A model generated the notes under the pieces. It was not told the origin of the DNA. It made no database searches and saw nothing but the letters and a program-made list of their open reading frames with translations. From an uncultured Lachnospiraceae bacterium (lineage in GTDB: Bacteria > Bacillota > Clostridia > Lachnospirales > Lachnospiraceae), in assembly GCA_934418125.1 (NCBI GenBank), contig CAKRWT010000027.1, positions 1-28,849 of the forward strand: DNA of 28,849 nucleotides, in the 5' to 3' direction. The translations under genes were made by a program, and so were the position numbers. This document shows, in pieces, positions 1 through 5,984 of this stretch (positions are counted from its first letter, which is position 1; each line of letters opens with the position of its first letter).

Positions 1-1
1 T

Positions 2-75
2 GGCCCGGTGGCTCAGTTGGTTAGAGCGCCGCCCTGTCACGGCGGAGGTCGTGGGTTCGAGTCCCATCCGGGTCG
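2..75 (+). tRNA. tRNA-Asp (GTC)
   Basis: A full cloverleaf can be drawn. The acceptor arm GGCCCGG pairs with CCGGGTC with one G-T wobble, the anticodon loop is CTGTCAC flanked by a CCGCC/GGCGG stem, and the T arm is GTGGG-TTCGAGT-CCCAT. The anticodon is GTC and the discriminator base is G75. CCA is not encoded; the next bases are TTT. It is the first of three closely spaced tRNAs that share the terminator at 250-281. The promoter lies upstream of the window. Confidence 0.95.
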
Positions 76-79
76 TTTC

Positions 80-152
80 GGGATCTTAGCTCAGCTGGGA
101 GAGCATCTGCCTTACAAGCAGAGGGTCATAGGTTCGAGCCCTATAGGTCCCA
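80..152 (+). tRNA. tRNA-Val (TAC)
   Basis: The acceptor GGGATCT pairs with AGGTCCC with one T-G wobble. The anticodon loop CTTACAA sits on a TCTGC/GCAGA stem and gives anticodon TAC (Val). The T loop is TTCGAGC. Only four bases separate it from tRNA-Asp, so the two are cotranscribed. The 3' CCA is not encoded. Confidence 0.95.
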
Positions 153-155
153 TTT

Positions 156-241
156 GCCGGCGTGGCGGAACTGGCAGACGCACAGGACTTAAAATCCTGC
201 GGGACTAACCTCCCGTACCGGTTCGATTCCGGTCGCCGGCA
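156..241 (+). tRNA. tRNA-Leu (TAA)
   Basis: This is an 86-base class II tRNA. The acceptor GCCGGCG pairs perfectly with CGCCGGC, the anticodon loop CTTAAAA sits on a CAGGA/TCCTG stem, and a long variable arm (about 197-216) is typical of tRNA-Leu. The anticodon is TAA. It is the third member of the Asp-Val-Leu cluster. No CCA is encoded. Confidence 0.95.
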
Positions 242-249
242 TAGTAAAA

Positions 250-281
250 CAGAGAGAACAGGAAATGTTCTCTCTGTTTTT
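250..281. terminator. Bidirectional Rho-independent terminator after tRNA cluster
   Basis: An 11-bp perfect stem CAGAGAGAACA/TGTTCTCTCTG with a 5-base loop is followed by TTTTT on the plus strand. The minus strand reads the same stem followed by TTTTA. It therefore ends the tRNA operon and may also stop transcripts from the GNAT gene that runs toward it. Confidence 0.9.
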
Positions 282-352
282 GCGTAATGGGAAATTTTGG
301 TGTCCACTCATCTGAGTGAGGTTCGCAAAGAGTATCTCGCTCTGTTATAAAA

Positions 353-811
353 TTATAATTTATACTGCATGAAGTTTCCGTTATGAATAAAACCAAAATC
401 GGTATACAGTTTAACTCCCATATCGGAAGCAGTTATCTGGACGGTTCCACAGCCATAGTCCCGGGCATCTGCGATGACGCGGGAGAGAAGTTCTCTGGCA
501 ATCCCTTTTCTACGGTAGGCGGGATTGGTAAACATACTGGAGAGCAGTCCCATTTTTCCACTGGGGCAACCGAAATAGGGCGGCTTTTCCACAAAGGACA
601 TTCCACTGGTGCCGATGATTTCATCGCCATCTAAAGCAAGCCAGGACACAAAAGTTCCGTCAGCCATGTGTCGATGATAATAGTCTTTCAGCGCGGGAAC
701 CAGGTCGATTTCTTCGGTGGCTCCTTCTTCCCGAAGCTGTGTAATTCTCATAGCAATAAAAGTATCTAATTCTTTTTCTGTAAGTCGTTTGTATTCTGGT
801 TCCATTTCCAA
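353..811 (-). CDS. GNAT-family N-acetyltransferase
   Basis: A 152-residue protein with the usual GNAT length and fold pattern. It is predicted to transfer an acetyl group from acetyl-CoA to an unidentified amine substrate in the cytoplasm. The acetyl-CoA pyrophosphate loop is visible as R100-R-K-G-I-A105, preceded by the beta4 strand (MGLLSSMFTNPAY) and followed by an amphipathic helix. The C-terminus (LYTDFGFIHNG) is the conserved beta6 region. The best-spaced start is TTG at 811, five bases after AGGAGG; ATG at 805 (two codons in) is the alternative, 11 bases from the same site. It lies alone between the tRNA terminator and a 26-bp tandem repeat at its 5' side. The substrate cannot be told from sequence. 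Confidence 0.88.
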   Translation of the reverse strand: MEMEPEYKRLTEKELDTFIAMRITQLREEGATEEIDLVPALKDYYHRHMADGTFVSWLALDGDEIIGTSGMSFVEKPPYFGCPSGKMGLLSSMFTNPAYRRKGIARELLSRVIADARDYGCGTVQITASDMGVKLYTDFGFIHNGNFMQYKL

Positions 812-861
812 TGTTACCTCCTGGATATTTTTCTTCTATTGGAAAGTTATTATGTAAAATT

Positions 862-979
862 CTATTTTTTAATACAGATAAAGCAACGCTATTTCCTAGT
901 ATAGAAAAAACATGCTATTTTCAGAACAGGTAAAATAACTCTATTTTCAAAACAGATAAAAGGTTATTTTTTAGTATAG
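862..979. repeat. 26-bp imperfect tandem repeat, about 4.5 copies
   Basis: Units begin CTATTT at 862, 889, 915 and 941, and a partial fifth copy begins near 966. The period is 25-27 bp. Each unit reads roughly CTATTTTnnAnnACAGATAAA. The array fills the gap between two minus-strand genes, and its last copy runs into the 3' end of the downstream-coordinate gene (971-1396). There are no unique spacers, so it is not a CRISPR array. Confidence 0.75.
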
Positions 980-1396
980 GTTACGTGGTAAATCCCCAAA
1001 CAGGCTGTCCAGTTCCTGATGTGTCATTTTTCTGATGAGAGCCCAGTTATCCTGTTGGGTTATGATAAATGGTGCAAGGCGGTTCATGGCTTCATGATAC
1101 TCCATTTGTCCAATGATTCCACCCTGGGGACTGGTAAGGCTGACCATGCTGATAATCCACTCGCTGATAACTTTGTCTTTCAGAGCCCATTGCTTTTCCG
1201 GGAGAACCGGAAAGAGGGAATCACAATCTTCCGTCAGTGCAAACGCTGCCAGGAGTGTACCATCTTCTTTCTCGTAGACTTTTGGGGAAGCCTGGTAGGC
1301 ATCTTTCCAAAGGGCATTTACTTCTTCCAGAGTCAGATTCTGAGAAGGAGTCTGGGTGTCTTTTTTCTTTGTTTTTCCAAAATGAAATAAGTTCAT
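971..1396 (-). CDS. Hypothetical protein (141 aa)
   Basis: I do not recognise this protein. It is 141 residues when started at the ATG at 1396, which has a GGGAG site nine bases upstream; an in-frame ATG 13 codons further out (1435) lacks a convincing site. The first 25 residues are polar and lysine-rich (HFGKTKKKDTQTPSQ). The rest is a compact mixed alpha/beta-like domain with no signal peptide or membrane segment, and ends in a Trp/Leu-rich helix (WALIRKMTHQELDSLFG). A cytoplasmic protein is likely. Its stop codon overlaps the last copy of the 26-bp repeat array. Both it and the GNAT gene run toward the tRNA cluster, but the repeat gap makes a simple operon uncertain. Confidence 0.7.
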   Translation of the reverse strand: MNLFHFGKTKKKDTQTPSQNLTLEEVNALWKDAYQASPKVYEKEDGTLLAAFALTEDCDSLFPVLPEKQWALKDKVISEWIISMVSLTSPQGGIIGQMEYHEAMNRLAPFIITQQDNWALIRKMTHQELDSLFGDLPRNLY

Positions 1397-1810
1397 GTTA
1401 TGGTTCTCCCTTTTTATAATAAAGAAATGATTCATGGGTAATCAATCACAACTTCAACTGTTATGATAACTTCATCGTATCATATAGTATGGCGAAAAGC
1501 CAGAAAATTAACGGTTGCAACTGCCAGTTGACAAATTGACGGGGCGGCTTTCTAGTCTGCAACTGAGAAAAATGCTATCTTTTACCCACAAAGCAACACA
1601 ACCACATAACTGCTCTTAAATCGGAAACCTGGTAAATAAAGAAACCTGGTAAGTAAAGAAAGCTGGCGACAGGGTTAGGGGGAAATCCTACAAATTAGTA
1701 GGAAAGGCAGAAATCGGACAGAGACAGGTTGCTTAAAGTAAAAAAATAATTACAATATAAGAGAGGCTAAGAATACAGGGAAGCCTGGGCTTGGCAGAAT
1801 GGAGGATGTT
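1397..1810. other. Intergenic region between divergent genes
   Basis: This 414-base gap separates two divergent genes. It holds two 17-bp tandem copies of GAAACCTGGTAARTAAA (1624-1640, 1641-1657) plus a decayed third (from 1658), an inverted GTTGCAAC-type sequence near 1514, and a weak promoter candidate for the XRE gene: TTGCTT at 1729-1734 and TACAAT at 1751-1756, 16 bp apart. No gene is seen. Confidence 0.5.
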
Positions 1811-2812
1811 ATGATTTTAGCAGACAAGATAATAGACCTGCGGAAGAAAAATGGTTGGTCACAGGAGGAACTGGCAGAGAAGCTGGGAGTGACCAGGCAG
1901 TCCATTTCTAAATATGAAGGAGCACAATCGGTTCCGGATTTGGATAAAATTATTAAACTGAGTGAAATATTTGGGGTAACAACCGATTATCTGTTACGGG
2001 ATGATGCAGAAACGGAGGAGTATTTACCGGAGCAGGAGATAACGGAGAAAGCAAGTCATAAAGTAACGTTGGAGATGGCGCAGGAGTATTTGGCAATTAC
2101 CAGGGAAAACGCAGGTAAAGTTGCACTTGGGGTGGCACTTTGTATCCTGTCACCAATAACACTGCTGCTTTTGGGTGCAGCCAGTGAGGTGCCACAATAT
2201 CATATCAGTGAAAATGCAGCAGCGGGAATTGGTTTATGTGTATTGATTCTTCTGATAGCAATTGCCACAGCAATTTTCATTCTCTGTGGAATGAAGAGTA
2301 AGAAGTATGAATTTCTGGAGAAGGAAGAAATAGAGACAGCTTATGGCGTACAGGGCATGGCAAAAGAGCAGAGAGAAAAGTATCACAGTACTTACGTGAT
2401 GCAAAATGTGATTGGCATTACCTTTTGTATTTGTTCGGTGATTCCCTTGTTTGCGGCATTAGCGGTCACAGAAAATGATTTTATCATGGTCTGCACGATA
2501 TGCCTGTTACTCGTGTTAGTTTCAGCAGGGGTGTATTTTATTGTTTTAGGTGGAACCAGGATGTCTGCTATTGACCAGTTGCTGGAGGAAGGCGAGTATA
2601 CAAAGCATAAAAAGCTGGTAAATAAGAAGATGTCAGCTCCAGTAACGGTATACTGGCTTCTGGCAACAGCAGCTTATCTGGCATACAGTTTTGTCACCAA
2701 TGCATGGGACAGAAGCTGGATTAGCTGGCCGGTAGTGGGAGTCTTGTTCCCGGCATATTATGCGGTTTTATCAAATCTGCTTGTGAAAAATACGGAAACT
2801 AGAAACTATTAA
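1811..2812 (+). CDS. XRE-family transcriptional regulator with membrane domain
   Basis: A 333-residue two-part protein. Residues 4-60 are a Cro/C1-type helix-turn-helix (EELAEKLGVTRQSISKYEGA is the recognition region), followed by an acidic linker. Residues about 100-330 contain roughly six hydrophobic segments, so the DNA-binding domain is tethered to the membrane. Such proteins are common in Clostridia and are thought to couple an envelope signal to transcription; the target is unknown. I place the start at ATG 1811, five bases after GGAGG (1801-1805). An ATG at 1799 is in frame, but it overlaps the ribosome binding site and has none of its own. A strong terminator follows. Confidence 0.85.
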   Translation: MILADKIIDLRKKNGWSQEELAEKLGVTRQSISKYEGAQSVPDLDKIIKLSEIFGVTTDYLLRDDAETEEYLPEQEITEKASHKVTLEMAQEYLAITRENAGKVALGVALCILSPITLLLLGAASEVPQYHISENAAAGIGLCVLILLIAIATAIFILCGMKSKKYEFLEKEEIETAYGVQGMAKEQREKYHSTYVMQNVIGITFCICSVIPLFAALAVTENDFIMVCTICLLLVLVSAGVYFIVLGGTRMSAIDQLLEEGEYTKHKKLVNKKMSAPVTVYWLLATAAYLAYSFVTNAWDRSWISWPVVGVLFPAYYAVLSNLLVKNTETRNY

Positions 2813-2842
2813 TAGGGGCTGTAAAAAAAACTCCCCTAGAAA

Positions 2843-2878
2843 AAAATCGCCCAGACCGTGAGGTCTGAGCGATTTTTT
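2843..2878 (+). terminator. Rho-independent terminator
   Basis: The stem AAATCGC-C-CAGACC / GGTCTG-A-GCGATTT has a GTGA loop and one mismatch, and is followed by a T tract. It ends the XRE regulator transcript. The A-rich left flank would also let it work weakly on the minus strand. Confidence 0.88.
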
Positions 2879-2912
2879 GGTATAATTAATTATGCTACTA
2901 ACTAACAACACC

Positions 2913-2950
2913 AATGGTAATTATACTATGCGTCAGCTGAAATTACCATT
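2913..2950. repeat. 10-bp perfect inverted repeat
   Basis: AATGGTAATT (2913-2922) and AATTACCATT (2941-2950) flank an 18-base centre. It has no T tract, so it is not an obvious terminator. It lies between the XRE terminator and the tRNA-Arg promoter and could be an operator or a recombination-protein site. Confidence 0.5.
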
Positions 2951-3004
2951 AGAAATCGAAAAATTTAGGAAAATAGGAAAAATAGGGAAAATGAAAATTG
3001 AGTG

Positions 3005-3033
3005 TTGACATTTCAAAGAGATATAGATATAAT
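3005..3033 (+). promoter_or_regulatory. Perfect-consensus sigma-A promoter for tRNA-Arg
   Basis: TTGACA (3005-3010) and TATAAT (3028-3033) are separated by exactly 17 bp. Both hexamers match consensus fully. The -10 ends 18 bases before the mature tRNA-Arg 5' end, so the transcript would carry a very short leader. Confidence 0.92.
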
Positions 3034-3051
3034 AATCTTTGTTGTAGTGAT

Positions 3052-3125
3052 GTGCGCTTAGCTCAGCTGGATAGAGCGTTTGGCTACGGACCAAAAGGTC
3101 GGGGGTTCGAATCCTCTAGCGCACG
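3052..3125 (+). tRNA. tRNA-Arg (ACG)
   Basis: The acceptor GTGCGCT pairs perfectly with AGCGCAC. The anticodon loop CTACGGA gives ACG, which is read as ICG after deamination. The T loop is TTCGAAT and the discriminator base is G3125. No CCA is encoded. It is monocistronic with its own promoter and terminator. An integrase remnant pointing toward it lies directly downstream, which suggests this tRNA gene served as an attachment site. Confidence 0.95.
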
Positions 3126-3136
3126 TACTTTAGAGT

Positions 3137-3175
3137 AGTCGGAAATGCCTATTTTTAGGCGTTTCCGACTTTCTT
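3137..3175 (+). terminator. Rho-independent terminator after tRNA-Arg
   Basis: A 14-bp stem, AGTCGGAAATGCCT pairing with AGGCGTTTCCGACT (one A-G mismatch), is followed by TTCTT. It ends tRNA-Arg. On the minus strand it could also serve the integrase remnant, whose stop codon is immediately adjacent. Confidence 0.85.
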
Positions 3176-3764
3176 ATTTTCTAAAGTTTCTAATTTTCCT
3201 GTTCCGAATCGTTAATTGTTCAAAATAATCGAATACATCTTCTATTGGTCTGCACTTTATGTATTGTTCCATTTGTTCAATTGTTTCATGTCCCATTGCG
3301 ATAGAAATATTTTTAATTGGGAACCCTATGTAATATAGATTAGTCGCAAAAGTTCGCCTAATATCGTGTTGAGACTTTAAAGTTTCCATTCCCGCTTGTT
3401 TGCAATATTTTTTAATCCTTGTCTCGAAACTCCTAGTGGTGCATGGACAGATACCACCTCGGTATGTCCGGAGCAAAACAAAATCATCAGCACTTATGGG
3501 GTAGCCGTTCGCTAAGTTCAATTTTTTAATTTCCAAAAGGAGTTTTCTCGCTTCGGAGTTTAGCGGAATGCGTCGGTTGCCTGCTTTTGTTTTGCAATGG
3601 TCTACCCATTTGTAACCATCAAAGTCAGCGTTATCGTTAACTTTTTCAACCATTTCGGATTGTACGTGTAAATATTTCCCCTCTATGTCACGCCAATGGA
3701 GTGCGCACAGTTCTCCGTCTCTGATGTCTGTAAAAACAAAAACGGAATTGCTAATGGGCGGCAT
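3174..3764 (-). pseudogene. Tyrosine recombinase (integrase), 5'-truncated
   Basis: The 196-residue open frame is the catalytic half of a phage/ICE-type tyrosine integrase. Candidate catalytic residues are all present: R15 (in DIRDGELCALHW), a beta-hairpin lysine (K58/K60 in CKTKAGNRRIPL), H133-x-x-R136, H159 (MGHE) and the nucleophile Y168. The N-terminal arm-binding and core-binding domains, normally about 190 more residues, are absent. A TGA stop sits directly before the first ATG in frame, so the gene is cut at about 3765. The gene ends 48 bases from tRNA-Arg and points at it, the usual arrangement for a tRNA-integrated element. Without core-binding domains it should not recombine DNA alone. 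Confidence 0.85.
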
Positions 3765-3813
3765 TCATAAGACAGTATTAGAAATGTTTTCGGGAAACGG
3801 CGTAGCTTGCGGG

Positions 3814-4812
3814 CTACGACGCTTCTCTGTTATGTAGGTCATTCAGTAAAGACGCGGGGAGTATTTCCACAAGGTCATAGGAAATGTCAATCTGCTGTTC
3901 CCTATGCCCCTTTGACTTATCCGGCGCGTGAACATACACCGCCTTTACCATGTCATTCAGCACAGCGGGCGTCAGCTCGTCCAAGTCAAGATATTTCCGT
4001 ACTTTGCTGATGAACCTGTCAATGTTCTCGGATTGTTCTTCCTGTTCGGTAATTTCTTCATTCAATCGCAACAGCTTTTCACGCAGTTCTTCCTGCTCCT
4101 GTTCGTAATCGTTGGAGAGCATTTGAAATCTGCTGTCAGATAATTTCCCGTTGGCGTTGTCCTCGTAAATACGCTTGAATAATCGGTCAAGTTCTTCAAT
4201 CCGGCGTTCTCCTTGCGTCAGTTGCCGCCGCTTCGCCGCAAGTTCCTTTTTCGCTTCGGCTTTCTGCTTCGCGCCCATAGCTTTACGGAATTGTTCTTCA
4301 TGGTTAGCGACATAGGCAATCGTCCATCTCATGTGAGCAAGCACGCCCTGTTCCAGTACGACCACGCGGATAAAATGCGTTGAGCAAACCTCTTTTCCTT
4401 TGAGCCTTGAAGCAGAGCATACGAAATGGTCTTGCCGCGCTTCAAAGTTCTTGCTTGTGCAGTAATACAGCTTTTCGCCGCAGTCGGCACAGCGCACAAT
4501 ACCGGAAAACATATTCGTCTTGCCTGTCCTTGTCGGACGGCGTTTGTTCTTGCGTAATTCCTGTACCTGCGCCCATGTGTCAGCGTCAATGATTGCTTCG
4601 TGGGTGTTTTCAAACACAAGCCATTTTTCCTCTAGATTGTAACAGGTTTTCTTGCTCTTGTAGGACTGTTTGCTCCTTTCCCCGTCATAGCTCCCTGTAA
4701 AACGATAGAGCGTTCTGCCGGATTTTAGCGTTACTTCGTGCTTTGGCAACTCTTGAAACAGCGGATTCTCTACTACAATATGCCCGTCTTTGATTTTCCG
4801 TTTCTTTTCCAT
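3814..4812 (-). pseudogene. Large serine recombinase, C-terminal half in a chimeric ORF
   Basis: The 332-residue frame matches the distal part of TnpX-type large serine recombinases: recombinase-domain tail (SYKSKK, then FENTHEAIID), a zinc ribbon with two CxxC/C...C pairs (CADCGEKL and VCSASRLKGKEVC), a long coiled coil (about 180-275) and a DUF4368-like C-terminus. The N-terminal resolvase domain with the catalytic serine, normally about 200 residues, is missing. Instead residues 1-48 (MEKKRKIKDGHIVVENPLFQ onward, to GSYDGERS) do not look like any recombinase part I know, so a deletion appears to have joined the start of another small gene to the recombinase tail. The ATG at 4812 has a purine-rich AAGGAAAGGA site upstream. 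It may be translated, but cannot catalyse strand exchange. A hairpin CGTAGC/GCTACG (3801-3818) covers its stop. Confidence 0.8.
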
Positions 4813-5206
4813 TCCGTTCCCGTCCTTTCCTTGTTTTGAAATGTGATAAGTTTCGCAGCAAGCATAGAAAAGGGGTACCCTTTTCGTAAAATGCGCCGCA
4901 TTTTGCTTGTTGGGGCGTTGGTCGCCGGTGGCGACCGTCTAACGCCGACCGAGCCGGCAGGCGAGACGTCTCCCAAACCCTCTGAAATTTCTTTCACTAC
5001 CTACTACACCACGCAAGGCAATTTTGCCAAAGTTTGAACGGATTTTTTCAAAAAGTTTTTTTCATTTCCTCCTACGGAGGACGTGCTGAAAATGCCAATG
5101 CCATAAAATAAATCTGCAAATTATTTTGAACTATTGACAAATTCCTTGACTTGCCGTATTATATAACAGTGATACATAACAGTGTTATAGATAGGATAGT
5201 GAACGC
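4813..5206. other. Palindrome-rich mobile-element segment
   Basis: This 394-base gap upstream of the recombinase fragment holds three 17-bp hairpins, each with 7-bp arms and a 3-base loop: AAAAGGG/CCCTTTT (4868-4884), AAAATGC/GCATTTT (4888-4904) and GGTCGCC/GGCGACC (4920-4936). The third is enclosed by GGCGTT/AACGCC (4914-4919, 4941-4946), making a long branched stem. GAGACGTCTC (4963-4972) is a perfect 10-bp palindrome. The segment is more GC-rich than its surroundings. Open frames across it have skewed compositions and are not credible genes. It could be an origin of transfer, a recombination site or a relaxase/regulator target; nothing here decides which. Confidence 0.6.
5134..5188 (+). 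promoter_or_regulatory. Promoter and candidate TetR operator
   Basis: TTGACA (5134-5139) and TATTAT (5157-5162) are 17 bp apart and form a good sigma-A promoter. Overlapping and just downstream are two ATAACAGTG copies 13 bp apart (5163-5171 and 5176-5184); the second is part of the inverted repeat ATAACA-G-TGTTAT (5176-5188). Placement over the transcription start suggests that the TetR protein represses its own gene here. Confidence 0.7.
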
Positions 5207-5833
5207 ATGAGCGAAGCGGGACAGACAACATTACATTTAATTCTTTCGGCGGCAATGCAAGAATTTCTTGAGAAGGGCTATAAGTCTGCTTCCTTGCGGA
5301 ATATTGTCAAAACAGCGGGTGTGACAACAGGTGCGTTCTATGGCTACTATGACAGCAAAGAGGACTTGTTTGAAGCATTGGTAGGCGAACACTATAACTT
5401 TTTACTGGAACGATTTTGCAAGGCTCAAAAAGAATTTGCTGAAATCCCGCCAGAGGAACAACCCGATAATCTTTCCTCTACTTCCGGCGAGTGTATGTAT
5501 GAAATGCTCTTGTATGCATATGAACACTTGAATGAATTTAAGCTCATACTTTGCTGTTCAGAGGGAACGCGATTTTCAAAATTGATTGATGAAATGGTGG
5601 AAATAGAAACAAAAGGAACACACGATTATTTAGCAGTTCTTGAAAAGTTAGGCAGACCTGCGCCCCCCATTGACGAACGGTTGGAGCATATCTTGATTAC
5701 AGGAATGTTCAATACATTTTTTGAGCTGATTATACATGAAATGCCGCTTGAAGAAGCAAAGCGCTATTTGAAAGAAATGAGGGCTTTCTATACCGCCGGG
5801 TGGATGAAAATTATGGGGCAATCTGCCCTATAA
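5207..5833 (+). CDS. TetR/AcrR-family transcriptional regulator
   Basis: A 208-residue one-domain-plus-ligand repressor. Residues about 10-57 are the TetR helix-turn-helix (SLRNIVKTAGVTTGAFYGYY, then DSKEDLF). The remaining helical part is the ligand-binding and dimerisation domain, which is not conserved enough to name an effector. The ATG at 5207 has a weak GGATAGTGA upstream. It sits immediately before two ABC exporter genes on the same strand and has an inverted repeat over its own promoter, so it most likely controls itself and the exporter in response to a toxic or signalling small molecule. The cargo-like position between a recombinase remnant and a KTR protein indicates horizontal transfer. 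Confidence 0.9.
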   Translation: MSEAGQTTLHLILSAAMQEFLEKGYKSASLRNIVKTAGVTTGAFYGYYDSKEDLFEALVGEHYNFLLERFCKAQKEFAEIPPEEQPDNLSSTSGECMYEMLLYAYEHLNEFKLILCCSEGTRFSKLIDEMVEIETKGTHDYLAVLEKLGRPAPPIDERLEHILITGMFNTFFELIIHEMPLEEAKRYLKEMRAFYTAGWMKIMGQSAL

Positions 5834-5839
5834 TTCCTG

Positions 5840-5897
5840 ATAATGGAAAGTGTAAACTTTCCATTATATTTAGCACATGAGTTAGTTACTGCTAACT
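5840..5897. promoter_or_regulatory. Hairpin and inverted repeat between tetR and the ABC genes
   Basis: ATAATGGAAAGT/ACTTTCCATTAT (5840-5851, 5856-5867) is a perfect 12-bp hairpin with loop GTAA and only a weak T run, so it is a partial terminator or attenuator. It is followed by AGTTAG-N6-CTAACT (5880-5885, 5892-5897), with another CTAACTG at 5911-5917. The second repeat is a candidate operator for the ABC genes. Its half-sites differ from those at the tetR promoter. Confidence 0.55.
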
Positions 5898-5984
5898 GCA
5901 TAAGGGCGCACTAACTGAAATGCGGATATTGGAGGGCGTTCATTCTGTCCTCATATCATAAAAATTCTCAAGGAGGTTTTTTTA

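Noticed and set aside
8..208. Open frame across the tRNA cluster
   Set aside because: It lies wholly over three convincing tRNA genes.
862..979. Possible CRISPR array
   Set aside because: The units abut directly with a 25-27 bp period and there are no unique spacers; it is a plain tandem repeat. No cas genes are present.
4843..5037. Open frames on both strands across the palindromic segment
   Set aside because: They are generated by hairpin sequence, have odd composition and no ribosome binding sites, and mirror each other on the two strands.
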